Source of the DNA: Amphritea sp.
GTDB taxonomy: Bacteria > Pseudomonadota > Gammaproteobacteria > Pseudomonadales > Balneatricaceae
Direction of reading: 5' to 3'
DNA length: 64,000 bases
Assembly (NCBI RefSeq): GCF_016744155.1
Contig: NZ_JADGEW010000013.1
Location: 1 to 64,000 of the forward strand
Shown: positions 27,536 to 36,994 of the stretch, one piece after another
Layout: each line of letters starts with the position of its first letter
How positions within the stretch are numbered: the stretch's first letter is position 1
Notes under the pieces: model-generated
Database searches by the model: none
Seen by the model: the letters and a program-made list of their open reading frames with translations, nothing else
What the model was told of the DNA's origin: nothing
Translations under genes and position numbers: made by a program

Positions 27536-28231
27536 TTATACCGCCAGGTACTGACGAATCAGATCTTCACTGAGGTTATCCATCCGGTCGCTGGCCACGA
27601 CACGGCCTCTTTCTACCAGTCGAAACTCCTCGCCTACTCGACGCGCAAAACCCAGTTTTTGTTCGACCAGAATCACGGTAAGCCCCTCCTCCTTGTTGAG
27701 CTTTAAAATGACATCTCCGATCTGTTGAACAATGTTCGGCTGAATCCCTTCGTTGGGCTCATCCAAAATCAAGACTTTCGGCTCCAGCACTAGTGCGCGA
27801 CCAATCGCCAACTGCTGTTGCTGCCCACCCGACAGGTCGCCCCCACGACGCTGAAGCATCTCTTTTAAGACGGGAAACAGTTCGAAAATCTTTTCCGGTA
27901 TCTCTTTTGCGCCATCCTTGCGGATGGGTAAACCTACCTTAAGATTTTCTTCAACGGTCAGCAGCGGAAAGATATCCCGCCCTTGGGGCACATAACCGAT
28001 GCCAGCAGGTGCCCGAAACTCAGCTTTCTTGTTCTGCAACGGCTCACCTTCCAGCAGAATTTCGCCATTCTTGACCGGTAACAGACCCATGATGCATTTC
28101 AGCAAGGTGGTTTTACCGACCCCGTTACGCCCCATAATGCAGGTACAAGACCCCGGCTTAATATCCAGATTGAGATCCCAGAGAATCTGCGTGCCACCAT
28201 AAAACTGATTAACGTTTTTAATACTGATCAT
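27536..28231 (-). CDS. urtE: Urea ABC transporter ATP-binding protein UrtE
   Basis: 231 residues of the LivF type. Walker A GRNGVGKTTLL near residue 35, signature LSGGQQQQLAIGRALV, Walker B LILDEP followed by NEGIQP, which marks UrtE. It overlaps urtD by 4 bp. Drives high-affinity urea uptake with UrtD and the UrtBC permease. Confidence 0.95.
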   Translation of the reverse strand: MISIKNVNQFYGGTQILWDLNLDIKPGSCTCIMGRNGVGKTTLLKCIMGLLPVKNGEILLEGEPLQNKKAEFRAPAGIGYVPQGRDIFPLLTVEENLKVGLPIRKDGAKEIPEKIFELFPVLKEMLQRRGGDLSGGQQQQLAIGRALVLEPKVLILDEPNEGIQPNIVQQIGDVILKLNKEEGLTVILVEQKLGFARRVGEEFRLVERGRVVASDRMDNLSEDLIRQYLAV

Positions 28232-29061
28232 GGTGCTTCTCCCAGATACACTTCAATCACATCCTGATTATTCTGTATCTCATCCATCGAGCCTTCCGCC
28301 AGAACAGCCCCCTGATGCAATACCGTCACGGTTTGGGCGATACTGCGGACGAACTCCATATCATGCTCGACCACCACCACCGTGCGTTCACCGGCCAACG
28401 AGGTCAGCAGTTCAGCGGTGCGTTCGCCTTCCTGTACCGTCATGCCCGCCACTGGCTCATCCACCAGCAGCAAACGAGGGTTAGCCATCAGCAGCATGCC
28501 TATCTCTAACCACTGTTTCTGCCCGTGGGACAGCGAACCGGCCAGCATCATCCGCTCGCCTTTCAGACCAATAGTTTCCAGCACTTCATCGATACGGTCA
28601 TACTCTTCACCGTTGAGTACCGCCAGCAGCGTTGGCAATACCGACTTATTACTCTTCAGTGACAGCTCAAGGTTATCCATCACCGTGTGGGCTTCAAATA
28701 CCGTCGGTTTTTGGAATTTACGCCCGATGCCCAGTTGAGCGATCTCCGCTTCGTCTTTATCCAGCAGGTTGATCGACTGACCAAAATAGACGGAACCACT
28801 ATCGCACTGAGTTTTACCGGTAATCACATCCATCAGGGTGGTTTTACCCGCCCCGTTGGCGCCGATCAGGCAGCGCAGTTCACCGTCATTGATATAGAGA
28901 TTCAGATCATTCAATGCCTTAAAACCATCGAAGCTAAGATTAAGCCCTTCAACATAAAGCAGTACCTGGTGGGAGATATCTACCTTCTGCTCAGGCTCCT
29001 GCAGAAACGACCAAACCTGATCACGACGCATCACATCACGGGTGCTATCTAAAATACTCAT
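28228..29061 (-). CDS. urtD: Urea ABC transporter ATP-binding protein UrtD
   Basis: 277 residues of the LivG type: Walker A GANGAGKTTLMD, signature LSHGQKQWLEIGMLL, Walker B LLLVDEPVAGMT. The N-terminus carries about 30 residues ahead of the ABC domain, normal for UrtD. It overlaps its neighbours by 4 bp on each side. Confidence 0.95.
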   Translation of the reverse strand: MSILDSTRDVMRRDQVWSFLQEPEQKVDISHQVLLYVEGLNLSFDGFKALNDLNLYINDGELRCLIGANGAGKTTLMDVITGKTQCDSGSVYFGQSINLLDKDEAEIAQLGIGRKFQKPTVFEAHTVMDNLELSLKSNKSVLPTLLAVLNGEEYDRIDEVLETIGLKGERMMLAGSLSHGQKQWLEIGMLLMANPRLLLVDEPVAGMTVQEGERTAELLTSLAGERTVVVVEHDMEFVRSIAQTVTVLHQGAVLAEGSMDEIQNNQDVIEVYLGEAP

Positions 29062-30242
29062 GCGTGGCCCTCCTCAGCTTTTTCATTAGGACTGTCATTT
29101 CCGCTCTGATTTTTAGACTGCTGTTGTTTCTCTTTAAGTTGCTCCTGGAGTTGCGCAAATAGCCCCATCAAACCTTTTGGCAGATAGAGAGTCACCAGTA
29201 CAAACATCGCGCCCAGTGCGAACAACCAACCATCCGGCATAATCGCCGTAAATTTAGTTTTGGCGTAGTTCACCAAAATCGCGCCAATAATCGCGCCGAT
29301 CAGCGTTCCCCTACCCCCCACAGCCACCCAGATAACCATCTCAATAGAGTTGATCGGTGAGAATTCTCCCGGATTAATGATGCCCACCTGGGGGACATAA
29401 AGTGCACCGGCAATACCGGCAATCATCGCCGAGTAAACAAACAACCAAACTTTGTAGTTCTCCGTTTTGTAGCCGATGAAGCGAGCCCGGCTTTCACCGT
29501 CACGCACTGCGATAATCACTTTGCCGAAGCGGGTCTGCATGATCTTCTTGCTCAATATCAGCAGCCCGCACAACAGCAACGCCGTAATGATAAAGAGCGA
29601 GACCCGGGTGCTATCCGCTTGCAGATCAAAACCCAGAATATCTTTAAAGTCAGTCAGCCCGTTGTTGCCACCGAAACCCATCTCGTTACGGAAGAAAGCC
29701 AGTAACAGTGCATAAGTCAGTGCCTGAGTCATAATCGACAGATATACACCGGTTACCCGGGAGCGAAATGCCAGCCAACCAAACACAAAGGCCAGTAAGC
29801 CCGGCACCAGCAACACCATCAGCATGGCGATCCAGAACTGATCCATGCCATGCCAGAACCAGGGCATTTCACTCCAGTTGAGGAACACCATAAAGTCTGG
29901 AAGGTCAGGGTTTCCGTAGACACCCCGATCACCGATCTGACGCATCAGGTACATGCCCATGGCGTAACCACCTAACGCAAAGAAGGCGCCGTGCCCCAGG
30001 CTAAGAATGCCGCAGTAACCCCAGATAACATCCACCGCCAGCGCCAGCATGGCGTAACAGAGGTACTTACCTAACAGGGTGATCGTATAGGTGGACACAT
30101 AGAATATTGAGTCCGATGGCAGCAGCAGATTACAGGCCGATGCCAGCACCGTTACCGTCAGAAGCAGCACCACAAAAGGGGCTACCTTACTGTCACCATT
30201 GATACGTGAAAAGCTCATAAACTTGCTCATAAAGCCGCTCAT
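29058..30242 (-). CDS. urtC: Urea ABC transporter permease UrtC
   Basis: 394 residues, LivM-type permease with about ten membrane segments, including VDVIWGYCGILSLGHGAFFALGGYA, with the family LSLGHGAF motif, and VGGRGTLIGAIIGA near the C-terminus. It ends in a long polar tail rich in Gln, Lys and Glu. Overlaps urtB by 4 bp. Confidence 0.94.
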   Translation of the reverse strand: MSGFMSKFMSFSRINGDSKVAPFVVLLLTVTVLASACNLLLPSDSIFYVSTYTITLLGKYLCYAMLALAVDVIWGYCGILSLGHGAFFALGGYAMGMYLMRQIGDRGVYGNPDLPDFMVFLNWSEMPWFWHGMDQFWIAMLMVLLVPGLLAFVFGWLAFRSRVTGVYLSIMTQALTYALLLAFFRNEMGFGGNNGLTDFKDILGFDLQADSTRVSLFIITALLLCGLLILSKKIMQTRFGKVIIAVRDGESRARFIGYKTENYKVWLFVYSAMIAGIAGALYVPQVGIINPGEFSPINSIEMVIWVAVGGRGTLIGAIIGAILVNYAKTKFTAIMPDGWLFALGAMFVLVTLYLPKGLMGLFAQLQEQLKEKQQQSKNQSGNDSPNEKAEEGHA

Positions 30243-31846
30243 TCTGCCGCCCTCCCTTTCTGCGGAAACAGCCCTTTAGGACGCTTCTGAATAAACAGAA
30301 TGATAAATACCAATACCAGAATACTGGCCAGTACCGCGCCGGTAACCGGCTCGATAAACTTGTTCGCAATACCCAGAGTAAAGGCGGCGACCAACGTACC
30401 CCAAAGGTTACCCACACCGCCGAACACCACCACCATAAATGAGTCGATAATGTACGCCTGCCCCAGGTTAGGGCCCACGTTCGTCAGCTGACTCAGGGCG
30501 ACACCGGCGATACCGGCAATACCCGAGCCCAGACCAAAGGTCATGGCATCCACCCGATCGGTACGGATACCCATCGCTTTAGCCATATCCCGGTTTTGAG
30601 ACACGGCGCGAACATTCAGACCCAGCGAGGTTTTCTTCAACACGATTAACAGAATCATGAAGACCAACAGCGCAAAGGCGACAATATATAAACGGTTAAG
30701 GGTTAGACTGAGTAGCGGATTGATCTCAATAGAGCCGCTCATCCAGTCAGGGGTTGCCACCTGACGGTTGAGGGGAGAAAACACCGTACGCACCAGCTGC
30801 TGCAGAATCAGACTGATACCGAAGGTCGCCAACAACGTTTCCAGTGGCCGGCCATGCAGATGGCGAATCACCAGACGTTCAATCAGAATCCCGACAGTAC
30901 CTGACACAATAAAGGCGGCTGGCACCGCGATCCAAAGGGAGTATTCAATCATCTCGGGCAATAACAGCTGCACCACATAGGTGGTGTAAGCACCCAGCAT
31001 AATCATCTCGCCGTGGGCCATGTTGATAACCCCCATTACGCCGAAAGTAATCGCCAGGCCAATGGCCGCTAACAGTAATACCGAGCCAAGGCTCAGACCG
31101 AAAAACAGCTGATTCACAAAGCTATACTTCTCGGCCTGCTTGGCAATTTTATCTACACCTTTCTGTGCCGCTTTACGCACACTGCGGGAAGGGTCGTTCT
31201 CAGCCAGTTTCGTTAACTGGTTACGCACCGAAGGTTCAAGACTGCCCTGCAGATCTTTCACCGCCTGCAGTCGCTCAGTTGCATCGTCCGAATTATCAGC
31301 CCTGTACAGTGCCAGCGCGACATCCATCACTTCCTGAACCGAACGACTCTGTTCATCCAGGCGTGCAGTGCGAATCAATTCAATAGTATTTGCATCCAGA
31401 TCAGAGAAGAGTGAACGTACCGCTTCGGCTCTTACGTCAGAATCTTTGTTACTCAGTTGAATCCGGGCGATAGCCTCACCCAGATAGCCGCGCAATCTGT
31501 TATTAACTTTGATCTTCTTCACTTGCTTCTTAGTCAGATCGGCAAGCTTTTCACCGGTAAAAAGATCGGCATAGAGAGTCGCACCTTGCGCTTTATACTT
31601 CCCCAGCAGACGGCCATCTTCTTTAACGAAATAGAGGTTGCCGCCTAACAGCGTCTTAAACAGGGGCAGCATATCCGCCCCTTCACTAGCTTCCAGCTGG
31701 TGTAAAACGGGCAATGTTTTGCTCAGCTTCACCGTTGTCAGCTCTTGCAAGAGCGGTTGCTGTGCGGCAGAAGGCAGTTCAGCCAGCGCACTGCTGCTGA
31801 TCAACAAAGCCAACAGGCAGCTACAGATCTTAATAAAATAATTCAC
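30239..31846 (-). CDS. urtB: Urea ABC transporter permease UrtB with N-terminal periplasmic domain
   Basis: 535 residues. After a signal peptide (to about residue 22) come some 230 residues of soluble, helical, HEAT-like sequence (repeats such as DVRAEAVRSLF and SVRKAAQKGVDK), then a LivH-type permease from about residue 245 with INMAHGEMIMLGAY and VFGGVGNLWGTLVAA. The long N-terminal domain is characteristic of UrtB and separates it from LivH. Its role is not established. Confidence 0.94.
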   Translation of the reverse strand: MNYFIKICSCLLALLISSSALAELPSAAQQPLLQELTTVKLSKTLPVLHQLEASEGADMLPLFKTLLGGNLYFVKEDGRLLGKYKAQGATLYADLFTGEKLADLTKKQVKKIKVNNRLRGYLGEAIARIQLSNKDSDVRAEAVRSLFSDLDANTIELIRTARLDEQSRSVQEVMDVALALYRADNSDDATERLQAVKDLQGSLEPSVRNQLTKLAENDPSRSVRKAAQKGVDKIAKQAEKYSFVNQLFFGLSLGSVLLLAAIGLAITFGVMGVINMAHGEMIMLGAYTTYVVQLLLPEMIEYSLWIAVPAAFIVSGTVGILIERLVIRHLHGRPLETLLATFGISLILQQLVRTVFSPLNRQVATPDWMSGSIEINPLLSLTLNRLYIVAFALLVFMILLIVLKKTSLGLNVRAVSQNRDMAKAMGIRTDRVDAMTFGLGSGIAGIAGVALSQLTNVGPNLGQAYIIDSFMVVVFGGVGNLWGTLVAAFTLGIANKFIEPVTGAVLASILVLVFIILFIQKRPKGLFPQKGRAAE

Positions 31847-31948
31847 GGGGGATCTCCGTTCGGGTAAGGCAGATAAGCGCTTGCTAAAACACTTTATTCA
31901 AAGCGTTTTATGAAGAACTCTTTAGATGAATCTTGGCCTATGAGTAAT

Positions 31949-31972
31949 GCAGGCTTCCGAATAGAAGCCTGC
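31949..31972 (-). other. Intercistronic hairpin downstream of urtA
   Basis: A perfect 9-bp stem GCAGGCTTC/GAAGCCTGC with a 6-nt loop, 27 bp beyond the urtA stop. No U-tract follows on the minus strand, so it is more likely an mRNA-stabilising or partial-termination element that lets urtA exceed the downstream genes. Confidence 0.75.
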
Positions 31973-31999
31973 TTTATAAAAAGCCTAAGCAATCAAGCC

Positions 32000-33286
32000 T
32001 TAGAAATTTTGACCAGAACAGGTCTTAGTGACTGTGTTGTAGTTACCGCAAGAGATAGGCGCAGTCCAATCTGCAATCAGATCTTTTGAACCTGGCAGGA
32101 AGTCAGACCAAGCATCACCGGGCACAACACCTTCAGTTTCCCAAACCACTTCAAGCTGACCATCTTCCTGAATCTCACCGATCAGTACCGGCTTGCTCAG
32201 GTGGTGGTTCTTGTTCATGTAAGCCATACCACCGGTCAGGTTTTCAGCTTCCTGGCCAATCATCGCCTGCTCAACCGCATCAACTTCAGTAGAACCAGCT
32301 TTTTCAACTGCCTGAGTCCACATCTGGAAACCGATGTAAGTCGCTTCCATAGGGTCGTTAGTTACACGATCAGGGTTACCAGTGAACTCTTTCCACTTAG
32401 CGATAAAGGCGGTGTTCGCATCGCTTTCAACACTTTGAAAGTAGTTCCAGGCAGCCAGATGACCGACCAGAGGCTTAGTATCAAGACCAGACAACTCTTC
32501 CTCACCTACAGAGAAAGCAACCACTGGAATATCTTCAGCAGAGATACCCTGGTTACCCAGCTCTTTGTAGAAAGGAATGTTAGCGTCACCGTTAATCGTC
32601 GACACTACCGCCGTCTTCTTGCCTTCAGCGCCAAACTTTTTGATATCAGAAACGATAGACTGCCAGTCAGAATGACCGAAAGGTGTGTAGTTGATCATGA
32701 TATCTTCAGGGGCTACACCTTTAGCGACCAGGTAAGCTTCAAGAATCTTGTTAGTGGTACGTGGGTAAACATAGTCAGTACCCGCCAGTACCCAACGCTC
32801 AACACCGATATCATTCATCAGGTAATCAACCGCAGGAACCGCCTGCTGGTTTGGCGCAGCACCGGTATAGAATACGTTTTTAGAAGACTCTTCACCCTCA
32901 TACTGAACCGGGTAGAACATCAGACCGTTCAGTTCTTCAAGCACCGGCAACGCAGACTTACGTGATACGGAAGTCCAGCAGCCGAAAATAACATCAACCT
33001 CATCTTTAGTTAGCAACTCACGGGTCTTTTCCGCAAACAGAGGCCAGTTTGAAGCAGGGTCAACAACCACAGCTTCAAGCTGCTTTCCTAACAAACCACC
33101 CTTCTTGTTCTGCTCTTCAATCATCATCAGAACAGTATCTTTCAGAGTCGTTTCTGAAATCGCCATCGTGCCGGAAAGAGAGTGCAGTACACCTACTTTG
33201 ATGGTATCGCCAGCCATCGCGCTAGCGCTCAGTACCGACGCACTCAACGCAAGCGCCATACCTGAAACCAGATGTTTTATCTTCAT
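32000..33286 (-). CDS. urtA: Urea ABC transporter substrate-binding protein UrtA
   Basis: 428 residues with a signal peptide (cleavage after ASAMA) and a mature start GDTIKVGVLHSLSGTMAISE, the UrtA signature, plus VIFGCWTSVSRKS and PVQYEGEESSKNVFYTGAAPNQQ. It captures urea in the periplasm. First gene of the urea island, with 280 bp of upstream intergenic DNA before the YHS gene. I could not find a convincing sigma-54 promoter, though nitrogen control is usual for urt. Confidence 0.96.
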   Translation of the reverse strand: MKIKHLVSGMALALSASVLSASAMAGDTIKVGVLHSLSGTMAISETTLKDTVLMMIEEQNKKGGLLGKQLEAVVVDPASNWPLFAEKTRELLTKDEVDVIFGCWTSVSRKSALPVLEELNGLMFYPVQYEGEESSKNVFYTGAAPNQQAVPAVDYLMNDIGVERWVLAGTDYVYPRTTNKILEAYLVAKGVAPEDIMINYTPFGHSDWQSIVSDIKKFGAEGKKTAVVSTINGDANIPFYKELGNQGISAEDIPVVAFSVGEEELSGLDTKPLVGHLAAWNYFQSVESDANTAFIAKWKEFTGNPDRVTNDPMEATYIGFQMWTQAVEKAGSTEVDAVEQAMIGQEAENLTGGMAYMNKNHHLSKPVLIGEIQEDGQLEVVWETEGVVPGDAWSDFLPGSKDLIADWTAPISCGNYNTVTKTCSGQNF

Positions 33287-33426
33287 ATCTATTTCCCTTC
33301 TTGAGGTTAAGTTTCAATTCTTTAGCCGGGTTGAAATAAGCCCTAGGCATTAATGAAATTCACTCAATCATTATTGGGAAATGTGCTGCACTGCGGTATG
33401 GGGTGATTGACGCATCGGTGTACGTC

Positions 33427-33487
33427 AAATGACGTATACGGATCGTTCGTGGCTCGTTGCGAGTTCCAACCACGAGCTATAGCTTTT
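33427..33487. repeat. Dispersed intergenic repeat, family B (partial copy)
   Basis: GTTCGTGGCTCGTTGCGAG followed by CCACGAGCTATAGCTTTT matches the motif order of the family-B copies elsewhere, in degenerate form. It lies between the urtA promoter region and the terminator of the YHS gene. Confidence 0.6.
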
Positions 33488-33496
33488 CTAGCCACA

Positions 33497-33534
33497 GAAA
33501 AAAAGCGGCATACGATAATTACCGTATGCCGCTT
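33497..33534 (-). terminator. Intrinsic terminator after the YHS-domain gene
   Basis: Perfect 12-bp stem AAGCGGCATACG/CGTATGCCGCTT around an 8-nt loop, followed on the minus strand by seven T residues, about 33 bp after the YHS-gene stop. Confidence 0.92.
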
Positions 33535-33566
33535 AGGTTCAGCTGATCTATAAGAAGTTTATGAGC

Positions 33567-34043
33567 TTATAGTTTATCAGCGGCTATACCTTTAATTTTA
33601 GGCCAGTTTTTATTAGCGGCGGCTAAGTTAGCCTGGGTATTTTCGGACCAAACCTCTTGCACAACTTCGCTTTTTTGAACGTACAATTTACCATCGATCA
33701 GTTCAAACGCTTTACCATCGATAGCAAACTTTTTACCCAATGATGTGCCGTATGCACAGTAGCCGCCAAATTGTGGCGCATACTTCTCTGGGTTAGCATT
33801 GAAGGTATCGCGGTTTGCTGCTGTTGAGAAATGATAGATTGCACCGTTATGAACCGCACTGATATTTGCATCACCTTCAACCGGGGCATTCTCAGTGAAA
33901 TAAGCCACAGCATCATGGCCTGCCAGTGTTACGTTGTTTTCGTCGGTTTGCACCTCTACGCCTGCAAAACTAAGGCTGCTGAAAGAGAAAGCCGCTAGCA
34001 ATGCGAGTGTTTTAAGTGGCGATAAAATCGATAAGATTTTCAT
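33567..34043 (-). CDS. Periplasmic YHS-domain protein
   Basis: About 158 residues with a signal peptide ending SLSFA, then a YHS domain: LAGHDAVAYFTENAPVEG, a central FSTAANRDTFNANPEKYAPQFGGYCAYG. The family is found in exported proteins thought to bind metal, with the Cys/His pair in the FGGYCAYG region. The ATG at 34043 has AGGA upstream; the frame is open to 34064. It diverges from an AraC gene across 135 bp and has its own terminator. The function is unknown. Confidence 0.83.
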   Translation of the reverse strand: MKILSILSPLKTLALLAAFSFSSLSFAGVEVQTDENNVTLAGHDAVAYFTENAPVEGDANISAVHNGAIYHFSTAANRDTFNANPEKYAPQFGGYCAYGTSLGKKFAIDGKAFELIDGKLYVQKSEVVQEVWSENTQANLAAANKNWPKIKGIAADKL

Positions 34044-34178
34044 TGTTGTAGTCCTATTTTGCATTGTAAGTTACAGTTAGTTTTTCCTAAACAAGCACAG
34101 AGTCTTGATGTGTTATATCTTAAAGAAGCCCCTATTAATCGATAGGTTCGAATTACCGGGAATTATGTCTGATCGTCT

Positions 34179-35060
34179 ATGAATGCAATTAATCAATTAC
34201 TCGACAGCTTAAAAATAGAAGCCAATGTGCACCACAATGGCCAATATTGTGGCAATTGGGCGGTGGATACCTCAGGTTCGCGCCAAATGACGTTTCATGT
34301 GGTCTCCAGGGGCAAGTGCTTTTTTAAGTTTGACGGCGAAGCCATCGAGCTAAACGAAGGTGATGCTGTGTTTATGCCTTCTGACGCAAAGCACTGCATC
34401 ACTAATTTGCTGAATAACAACCCGGCCGTTAATCAGGTCGAAGCATTACCTATGACCCATAGCGTGGAGGAAGAATCCACCGGGTTGGTATGCGGCAACT
34501 TTGCTCACCAACATCCAATATTTGAAAAGCTTGTTGCGCAGATGCCTAAGTTAATTGTCGTGCGACACAGCGACCAGGGTGCAACTCGCCGTATTATTGA
34601 TTTAATTCTGGAAGAATCTCAAACATCGGGCCAACACACGAATGTATTATTAAATCGTTTAGCCGACTGCCTGTTTTATCTACTGGTAAGGGGTAGCCTT
34701 GATACCGCCACCGGCGTGTTTGCCGCGTTATCCCATCCACAATTATGTGCTGCCATGGAGCTCATCCATCAACAGAGCAGCGGCCAACGCCTCAGCTTAG
34801 ATGAACTCGCCAGTGCTGCTTCGCTGTCCCGTTCTGCATTTTCCAGTTTATTCAAAGAGGTTGTTGAGCAATCGCCGATGGACTACCTGACACAATGGCG
34901 TATGACTCAAGCGTATCGCTGGCTAGCTGATGAAGGCATCACCACTCTGGATGCAGCAGTGCGCTGCGGTTATGAAAGTGAATCCTCTTTTTCAAAAGCC
35001 TTTAAGCGTGTAATGGGTGTCGGCCCCGGGTTGGTGCGTGCCAAGACTGAAGTTGTATAA
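34179..35060 (+). CDS. AraC-family regulator with N-terminal cupin
   Basis: 293 residues. An N-terminal cupin_6 ligand domain (about 15-175; LNEGDAVFMPSDAKHCI) is followed by two C-terminal HTH motifs of the AraC type (LDELASAASLSRSAFSSLFKEV and LDAAVRCGYESESSFSKAFKR). The upstream neighbour is the divergent YHS gene and the downstream one an EamA exporter on the same strand, 122 bp away; either could be its target. Confidence 0.88.
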   Translation: MNAINQLLDSLKIEANVHHNGQYCGNWAVDTSGSRQMTFHVVSRGKCFFKFDGEAIELNEGDAVFMPSDAKHCITNLLNNNPAVNQVEALPMTHSVEEESTGLVCGNFAHQHPIFEKLVAQMPKLIVVRHSDQGATRRIIDLILEESQTSGQHTNVLLNRLADCLFYLLVRGSLDTATGVFAALSHPQLCAAMELIHQQSSGQRLSLDELASAASLSRSAFSSLFKEVVEQSPMDYLTQWRMTQAYRWLADEGITTLDAAVRCGYESESSFSKAFKRVMGVGPGLVRAKTEVV

Positions 35061-35182
35061 GCCGAACCTCGTGATCCACTACAGGGGGAAATAATGCCAA
35101 CCTGCTAAGGTTTGGTTTTCATGCTCTCTCAGAATAAAAAAATCAAACCCACGGATATAAACATCGATTAAGGATAGGCGGC

Positions 35183-36049
35183 TTGGAGAAGAGTAAAAAT
35201 CCCGCATCAATAGCCGCCTTATGGATGGTCGGCACCCTGATTTCATTTATGGCAATGGCCATAGGAGGACGGGAATTATCAGAAGAACTCAGCACCTTTC
35301 AGATCTTATTCTTCCGGAGTGTTATCGGGTTGCTGGTGATTTGCTGTCTGTTGCACCGCAGTGGCTGGCACCAGATCCGCACCCCGGTGATATCAATACA
35401 TTGCTTAAGAAACTTTGCTCATTTCGGCGGCCAGTTTGGTTGGTTTTACGGTCTGGCATTTATACCACTAGCTGAGGTCTTTGCGATTGAGTTCACAGTG
35501 CCGGTGTGGACCGCCGTACTGGCCCTGTTTATTTTGGGCGAAAGATTAACTGTCCCCCGGATAATCGCTATTGCACTGGGAATTGCAGGAATGCTAATCA
35601 TTTTGCGCCCGGGGTTGGAAGTGATGAAACCCGCTTCACTGGCCGTGCTGGGAGGCGCTATATGTTATGCGGTAGCCCACACAATGACTAAAAAGTTAGC
35701 CCATATAGACAGTCCGCTTTGTATCCTGTTTTACATGACCGTTATCCAGCTGCCGTTAGGGCTAATCCCAGCACTGTATGACTGGAGAACTCCCTCCTTT
35801 GACGCCTGGCCTTGGATTGTGGTTGTTGGAGTGACCGCCATGAGTGCCCACTACTGCATAACACGCGCGATGCAGCTGATTGATGCCACGGTTGTCATAC
35901 CCATGGATTTTTTGAGGTTGCCTCTGATAGCCGGAGTCGGCTTCTTGCTTTACTCAGAACCGCTGGAGTGGGCCGTTTTAATAGGCGCGTTAGTCATGTT
36001 TACGGGGAACTATATAAGCATTCGCGCTGAAAAAAAGAAGTTAACTTAA
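35183..36049 (+). CDS. DMT-superfamily EamA transporter
   Basis: 288 residues with ten predicted membrane segments formed by two EamA repeats (the first contains FFRSVIGLL and EVFAIEFTVPVWTAVLALFILGERL). Such proteins usually export amino acids or metabolites. The start is a TTG at 35183 with AGGATAGG upstream; no ATG in frame gives a complete first membrane segment. The substrate is not predictable. Dispersed repeats begin directly after the stop. Confidence 0.85.
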   Translation: MEKSKNPASIAALWMVGTLISFMAMAIGGRELSEELSTFQILFFRSVIGLLVICCLLHRSGWHQIRTPVISIHCLRNFAHFGGQFGWFYGLAFIPLAEVFAIEFTVPVWTAVLALFILGERLTVPRIIAIALGIAGMLIILRPGLEVMKPASLAVLGGAICYAVAHTMTKKLAHIDSPLCILFYMTVIQLPLGLIPALYDWRTPSFDAWPWIVVVGVTAMSAHYCITRAMQLIDATVVIPMDFLRLPLIAGVGFLLYSEPLEWAVLIGALVMFTGNYISIRAEKKKLT

Positions 36050-36100
36050 AGCGGTCACGACACAGATTTATTTTCCCGGAAACGTTCTCTAGCCTTCCCC

Positions 36101-36178
36101 CTCTGTGTTCTCTGTGGCCTCAGTGGTAAAGCTGCTTTTTAAACCTCATGCACCACAGAGGACACCGAGGTCACAGAG
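36101..36178. repeat. Dispersed palindromic repeat, family A copy 1
   Basis: A 78-bp element whose ends, CTCTGTG and CACAGAG, frame a long imperfect inverted repeat: the left arm (CTCTGTGTTCTCTGTGGCC) is largely complementary to the right arm (CACCACAGAGGACACCGAGG), with a loop containing GCTTTTTAAACC. Two near-identical copies lie at 36365 and 39579. No coding capacity. Confidence 0.88.
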
Positions 36179-36259
36179 AAAAACCAAGAGTTCAAAGCCT
36201 GAATCTATAAATAGGTCAGAGTGATTGATTTAAGCCAATACCCTCTCTCCCGGCAGCTT

Positions 36260-36318
36260 AACGCTTTTTCGAACAAGCGACGCAGCCGCGTCGAGCTACG
36301 AATAACGAGCGACGGCTT
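36260..36318. repeat. Dispersed repeat, family B' copy (plus orientation)
   Basis: AACGCTTTTTCGAACAAGCG, then GACGCAGCCGCGTCGAGCTACG and a GACGGCTTC end. The copy at 39731 has the same orientation; copies at 44384 and 44606 are inverted. It joins family A copies 1 and 2 into a composite. Confidence 0.75.
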
Positions 36319-36364
36319 CTTTGGGACAAATATATTTTTCCAAAAGCATTCTCTGGCCTTCCCC

Positions 36365-36442
36365 CTCTGTGTTCTCTGTGGCCTCAGTGGTAAAGCTGCT
36401 TTTTAAACCTCATGCACCACAGAGGACACCGAAGTCACAGAG
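36365..36442. repeat. Dispersed palindromic repeat, family A copy 2
   Basis: 78 bp, almost identical to copy 1 (GAAGTC in place of GAGGTC in the right arm). Its left flank, CTTCTTTGGGACA, is shared with copy 3 at 39579. Confidence 0.88.
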
Positions 36443-36485
36443 AAAAACCAAGGGTTCAAAGCCCTTATTGATATCCCTCTGTTTT

Positions 36486-36706
36486 CTGATGTTTTGCAAA
36501 CAAAATAGCTAAGCGGTAAAACACGCCTTATCTAACGATAAAACCAGCATGATCGCTGAACTGAAGAAAATAAACTGCAAAAACAAACAACTGTCTTACA
36601 AAGCACTTAACTTAAACGCTTACCCATAAATCTAATAAGAAGGCTTTGAGCGAGCAACAAACAAGTCACGCTCTTTGTGATGTTCGAACGACGAGCTACG
36701 GCTTTA
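36486..36706. repeat. Direct repeat C, left copy, bordering the toxin-antitoxin module
   Basis: About 220 bp containing AAACACGCCTTATCTAACGATAAA type sequence (shared in short blocks), TTAACTTAAACGCTTACC and a family-B end (GAGCTACGGCTTTA) that overlaps the antitoxin stop codon. A diverged copy in the same orientation lies at 37563-37773, beyond the toxin gene, and a truncated third copy at 39403-39496. Confidence 0.8.
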
Positions 36707-36994
36707 TGCACTCAGTGCTTTAAGCGCATGTTCTGGATCCGCTTCGACAATCCGCAAAAGTGATCGCGCTGCTCCCGTGGGGTGTCGACGCCCTTGCTCC
36801 CAGTTTTCTATTGTGCGTTTACTCACACCGAGAATGAATGCAAACCTTTCCTGAGAAACTCCCAGACGCTCGCGAATAGCCTTAACTTCAGGGTCAGGAA
36901 AATCAAAGGTCCGAGATGCTTTTTTATTTTCTTTTACAATCTCATCCATCTGCTGAACGCTTTCTAAAAGCTCATCAAACATTTCATTATTCAT
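36704..36994 (-). CDS. HTH antitoxin of a type II toxin-antitoxin system (HigA-like)
   Basis: About 96 residues: an N-terminal acidic segment (FDELLESVQQMDEIVKENKK) probably contacts the toxin, and an XRE helix-turn-helix (about 48-85; LGVSQERFAFILGVSKRTIENWEQG) binds DNA. The ATG at 36994 overlaps the toxin stop by 4 bp (ATGA) and has AAGGTGG upstream, so it is preferred over GTG 37003. Antitoxin and toxin are in HigBA order, toxin first. The last codons overlap direct repeat C. Confidence 0.9.
   Translation of the reverse strand: MNNEMFDELLESVQQMDEIVKENKKASRTFDFPDPEVKAIRERLGVSQERFAFILGVSKRTIENWEQGRRHPTGAARSLLRIVEADPEHALKALSA

Noticed and set aside
33287-33566. Sigma-54 promoter before urtA
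   Set aside because: No good TGGCAC-N5-TTGCA match on the minus strand, although nitrogen control would be expected.
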